This document shows, in pieces, positions 4,868 to 6,589 of a DNA stretch of 6,589 nt. The notes below the pieces were generated by a model. That model had not been told where the DNA came from, did not search any database, and saw only the letters and a program-made list of their open reading frames with translations. Position numbers and translations under genes: made by a program. Every line of letters begins with the position of its first letter. The first letter of the stretch is position 1. Source of the DNA: DAOQVB01 sp964400865 (GTDB taxonomy: Bacteria > Patescibacteriota > Microgenomatia > UBA1400 > PJMF01); assembly GCA_964400865.1 (NCBI GenBank), contig CAYNWG010000050.1, positions 1 through 6,589 on the forward strand, given 5' to 3'.

Positions 4868-4895
4868 AAAAACCCCCGCTTTTCTTGCGGGGGTT
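4868..4895 (-). terminator. Strong intrinsic terminator before the 114-residue gene
   Basis: A perfect nine-pair stem (AACCCCCGC with GCGGGGGTT, 4887-4895 and 4871-4879) with a seven-base loop is followed on the minus strand by UUUUU. On the plus strand it is also followed by a T-run (4899-4905), so it could work in both directions. After the minus-strand T-run comes CGTAG, exactly as after the thrS leader terminator. It could simply end lipoprotein transcripts, but the leader ORF and competing hairpin upstream suggest an attenuator. Confidence 0.85.
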
Positions 4896-4944
4896 GTGTT
4901 TTTTTGCTTGCTTGGATTTTTATTTGTTACAAAAAGACACAACC
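4892..4944 (-). promoter_or_regulatory. Potential antiterminator hairpin competing with the terminator
   Basis: In minus-strand RNA GGUUGUGUCUUUUUG (4944-4930) can pair with CAAAAAAACACAACC (4906-4892): 14 of 15 positions pair, with one C-A mismatch. The 3' arm shares four bases (4892-4895) with the 5' arm of the terminator, so the two hairpins cannot both form fully. The 5' arm is the end of the leader ORF, directly before its UAA, so a ribosome finishing the ORF would block it. The pairing is visible in the sequence; its regulatory use is inferred. Confidence 0.6.
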
Positions 4945-5004
4945 TCCTTGCTTAAGGGTAATAATACATTGGAAGCTAGAATACATACGGTGATTTAACA
5001 TCAT
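4927..5004 (-). CDS. Possible 25-residue leader peptide before the orphan operon
   Basis: The minus-strand ORF starts at ATG ATG (5004-4999) and ends at UAA (4929-4927). It begins MMLNHRMYSSFQC, continues with IITLKQGG and ends CVFL. The ATG lies five bases after the -10 hexamer, so the message would be leaderless; no Shine-Dalgarno is present. The codons GGT to TTG at its end form the 5' arm of the potential antiterminator. No single amino acid is clearly repeated. A stall around Ile-Ile-Thr (4965-4957) would leave the antiterminator arm free, but this is a guess from spacing. It could also be a chance ORF; the coincidence with promoter, antiterminator and terminator is the support. Confidence 0.45.
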   Translation of the reverse strand: MMLNHRMYSSFQCIITLKQGGCVFL

Positions 5005-5009
5005 GTATA

Positions 5010-5036
5010 AGTGTAACACAGTTTCAAATATGTCAA
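5010..5036 (-). promoter_or_regulatory. Strong promoter for the leader of the orphan operon
   Basis: On the minus strand a consensus TTGACA (5036-5031) is followed after 15 bases by TACACT (5015-5010), extended by TG at 5018-5017. The spacer is short, but the extended -10 compensates. Transcription would start near 5003-5004, on the first ATG of the leader ORF. The promoter lies downstream of the lipoprotein stop, so it serves the leader and the 114/58-residue genes. Confidence 0.6.
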
Positions 5037-5111
5037 TGGTATGTATGCGAAAGCTATGTATGACGGCTACCTGCGATATGAACTCCGTAAATCTAAAGAA
5101 AGTGTCGCTGT

Positions 5112-5790
5112 TTAACTATCAGGAGTAATGACTACAGGTGGAGTTTGTGTAGGTTCCTGACCATCAGGAGTAATGACTACAGGTGGAGTTTGTGTAGGTT
5201 CCTGACCATCAGGAGTANNNNNNNNNNNNNNNNNNNNNNNNNNNNNNNNNNNNNNNNNNNNNNNNNNNNNNNNNNNNNNNNNNNNNNNNNNNNNNNNNNN
5301 NNNNNNNNNNNNNNNNNATGACTACAGGTGGAGTTTGTGTAGGTTCCTGACCATCTGGAGTAATGACCTCAGGTGGAGTTTCAGTAGGTTCCTGCGGTGC
5401 CGAAGTGTTGGTTGGAATAACTATTGTTTGTTCGGGTGTAACTGATGGTGCTATCAAAGTTCGTGTAGGCGAGCTTGTTAGAGTGCTTGTGGGAGTTCTG
5501 GTGGGCGAGCTTGTTAGAGTGCTTGTGGGAGTTCTGGTGGGCGAGCTTGTTGGAGTTGTTGTTGGAGTTTCCGTGGAAACTACAGTAAGTGCGTCGTTTA
5601 AGTTTTCCATCTCAATTACAACAGTGGCAGGAACAGTAGTAAGAGTATTCCGCACTTTATTTGGAGTTGGTTCTTGATCATTCGCACATCCCGCTAAAAG
5701 TAGTATCAGCACCAGGGGAATTGTGCTTCTATAAATCTTAGATTTTTCAGCAACTTTCTGTACTATTTCACTCATACTTGACATAATCAT
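5112..5790 (-). CDS. Thr/Pro-rich repeat lipoprotein, interrupted by an assembly gap
   Basis: The protein has a lipoprotein signal: basic N-terminus (K12, K16, K18, R21), hydrophobic core STIPLVLILLLAG and lipobox LLAGC with the lipidated cysteine at C35. The mature part is a low-complexity stalk: 12-residue repeats of PTRTPTSTLTSS (about 85-110), then 15-residue repeats of PDGQEPTQTPPVVIT. No folded domain is visible, so it probably acts as a surface spacer or coat; this is inference. A run of 100 N (5218-5317) breaks the frame artificially. Joining both sides restores an open frame that ends PDS followed by TAA at 5112-5114, giving about 192 residues plus 15 per missing repeat. Three in-frame ATGs are possible (5790, 5784, 5775). 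The promoter geometry favours 5784, as a leaderless start. Confidence 0.8.
5118..5397. repeat. 45-bp tandem repeats in the lipoprotein gene
   Basis: Units begin at 5118, 5163 and 5208; the first two are full copies, and the third is cut by the gap after ten bases. The right side of the gap (5318-5352) supplies exactly the remaining 35 bases of a unit, and a diverged copy follows at 5353-5397. Each unit encodes 15 residues, so copy number can change without a frameshift. Confidence 0.9.
5218..5317. other. 100-N assembly gap inside the repeat array
   Basis: A run of exactly 100 N is a nominal scaffold gap and not a measured length. The left flank ends and the right flank begins at adjoining positions of the 45-bp unit, so the true gap is most simply zero or a whole number of units. 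Confidence 0.95.
5469..5576. repeat. 36-bp tandem repeats in the lipoprotein gene
   Basis: Two identical 36-base units (5469-5504 and 5505-5540) are followed by a diverged third (5541-5576). Each encodes 12 residues of the Thr/Pro/Ser-rich stalk. This array is distinct from the 45-bp array downstream in the gene. Confidence 0.85.
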
Positions 5791-5818
5791 ATTGTACCAT
5801 AATATGACAAGAAATCAA
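5791..5818 (-). promoter_or_regulatory. Promoter of the lipoprotein gene
   Basis: On the minus strand TTGATT (5818-5813) and TACAAT (5796-5791) are 16 bases apart. The -10 directly abuts the first ATG (5790). The expected transcription start, near 5784, coincides with the third codon, also an ATG, which suggests a leaderless message beginning there. No Shine-Dalgarno precedes any of the three ATGs. Confidence 0.5.
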
Positions 5819-5878
5819 ATAATTTTTACTATAATACTAATTGATAATCGTCTCAATTCCTTCCTTCAACTTAGCAGA

Positions 5879-5906
5879 TTGCATTTTGAACTGATCCTGC
5901 TATACT
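5879..5906 (+). promoter_or_regulatory. Promoter of the rplJ transcript
   Basis: TTGCAT (5879-5884), 16 bases, then TATACT (5901-5906), extended by TG at 5898-5899. Transcription would start near 5913, immediately before the L10 leader structure. A second TATAAT at 5830-5835 has no good -35. Confidence 0.65.
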
Positions 5907-5913
5907 ATCGCCT

Positions 5914-5972
5914 GTTCTGTTCTGAAGACAGTGTGCATGTTGGTTTACCCGCTATAAGTCACACCGAGGAAA
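5914..5972 (+). ncRNA. L10 leader: ribosomal protein L10-binding autoregulatory RNA
   Basis: The untranslated region of rplJ carries the hallmarks of the L10 leader family: GAAGACA (5924-5930) followed by GUGUG, which pairs with CACAC (5960-5964), then CGAGG (5965-5969). An outer helix can form between GUUCU (5914-5918) and AGGAAAC (5966-5972) with one bulge. In known examples L10, or the L10-L12 complex, binds this structure and represses its own operon, imitating its site in 23S rRNA. The motif is seen directly; the outer helix is weaker than in textbook cases. A U-rich tract follows at 5979-5992 without an obvious stable hairpin, so whether repression acts on transcription or translation cannot be told. 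Confidence 0.75.
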
Positions 5973-6051
5973 CAATACTTTTTTGTTTTTTTCCCTTTCT
6001 TCTGATCTGAACACTCGCTTATTGAGTACTGTATTAAAAAGGACAATCATT

Positions 6052-6558
6052 ATGCCAAGCAAACAAAACTTCGACCAGATCGCCGTACTGCAAGAGAAAG
6101 TCAAACGTGCCAAAACCCTCACCGTGATTGACTATTCTGGTACTAATGCGAATGATCAAGTTGCGCTCCGAAGAAGCATTAAGGTCGCTGGTGGCGAACT
6201 TTTAGTTACCAAAAACACACTATTAGACATCGCCGTTGGTAAAGGCAAACTATCAGATGCGCTTGATGGCATGAATGCCTTTGTGTTTGCCTACGAAGAT
6301 GAAGTGGCTCCTATTAAGGCTCTCTTTGCGTTTCAAAAAGAGAAAGAAAAACTCACGATCAAAAAAGGCATCATGGCTGATGTTATACTTTCCGCCGCTG
6401 ATCTTGAGAGACTCAGCCAATTACCAAGCAAATCTCAACTAGTTGCCACGCTGATCTCTCGTATTCAAGGTCCAGCGTATGGTTTGGTCAACGTACTCAA
6501 GGCCGGACAGCGCGATTTAGTCAATGTTTTACACGCCATCGCCACCAAAAGCAGTTAA
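6052..6558 (+). CDS. rplJ: 50S ribosomal protein L10
   Basis: L10 forms the base of the ribosomal stalk: its N-terminal domain binds 23S rRNA and its C-terminal helix holds L7/L12 dimers. The 168 residues are a normal length. Typical features are the opening helix FDQIAVLQEKVKRAKTLTVIDYSG (5-28), the LRRSIKVAGGELLVTKNTLLDIAV segment (39-62) and the C-terminal helix starting SQLVATLISRIQGPAYGLVNVLKAG (about 129-153), the L7/L12 attachment region. The ATG at 6052 has AAAAAGGA (6036-6043) eight bases upstream; a longer in-frame reading from 5983 runs through the U-rich leader and lacks L10 similarity. No rplK or rplA precedes it, so the usual cluster is split here and rplJ has its own promoter. 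rplL is expected just beyond the right edge. Confidence 0.97.
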   Translation: MPSKQNFDQIAVLQEKVKRAKTLTVIDYSGTNANDQVALRRSIKVAGGELLVTKNTLLDIAVGKGKLSDALDGMNAFVFAYEDEVAPIKALFAFQKEKEKLTIKKGIMADVILSAADLERLSQLPSKSQLVATLISRIQGPAYGLVNVLKAGQRDLVNVLHAIATKSS

Positions 6559-6589
6559 TTGTAGTAGGTAGTTACTCGTAGTAGTAAAA

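Noticed and set aside
4892..4944. Terminal inverted repeats of a small mobile element
   Set aside because: The arms enclose only about 23 bases, there is no target-site duplication or transposase, and the overlap with the terminator fits an RNA switch better.
5041..5115. Plus-strand 24-codon ORF starting MYAKAMYDGYLRYELRK
   Set aside because: The composition looks somewhat protein-like, but there is no ribosome binding site or plus-strand promoter, and it is antisense to the spacer between the lipoprotein stop and a minus-strand promoter. Possibly a gene remnant; not supportable.
5118..5576. CRISPR array
   Set aside because: The repeats are directly adjacent, without spacers, and are codon-periodic within a lipoprotein gene.
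5363..5677. Plus-strand ORF of 104 codons rich in Val and Gly
   Set aside because: It is the reverse complement of the Thr/Pro repeat stalk of the lipoprotein; repeats keep the opposite frame open.

Overview
The window is about 40% GC with short intergenic gaps, and most of its genes match no family I recognise. The two housekeeping anchors are the start of a threonyl-tRNA synthetase (left edge, minus strand) and ribosomal protein L10 (right edge, plus strand). The synthetase begins directly in its editing domain, without the usual N-terminal TGS domain. Together with the orphan membrane proteins, the Thr/Pro-rich lipoprotein and several genes that look leaderless, this suggests a small-genome bacterium of the Patescibacteria/CPR type. 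That placement is an inference; a low-GC Chloroflexi-like genome is not excluded. TGA and TAA/TAG all read as stops, so the standard code fits.

Layout. 1-350 (-) is thrS. 351-521 (-) is its leader: a promoter, a 15-residue peptide with five consecutive Thr codons, and a rho-independent terminator just before thrS. This has the layout of a classical ribosome-mediated transcription attenuator. 527-1138 and 1378-1863 (both -) are two small membrane proteins that differ in most of their length but share a near-identical C-terminal tag. 1917-2969 (+) is an all-helical protein with two acidic motifs, possibly of the class I isoprenoid-synthase fold. 2987-3835 (+) is a membrane-anchored secreted protein, convergent with and overlapping a 67-residue orphan (3828-4031, -).

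4155-4240 is a GC-rich block of inverted repeats. 4249-4813 (-) is an orphan two-gene operon (114 and 58 residues). Its upstream region (4868-5036) again holds a promoter, a short leader ORF, a long potential antiterminator and a terminator, so it may be a second attenuator. 5112-5790 (-) is a repeat-rich lipoprotein gene interrupted by a 100-N assembly gap that falls exactly in phase with its 45-bp repeat. 5879-6558 (+) is rplJ with a recognisable L10-binding leader RNA.

The main result is regulatory. The thrS leader contains what a charge-sensing attenuator needs: Thr codons, a stop codon overlapping the potential antiterminator strand, mutually exclusive pairings and a U-tract terminator. 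The orphan operon has a similar arrangement with an unknown stalling signal.
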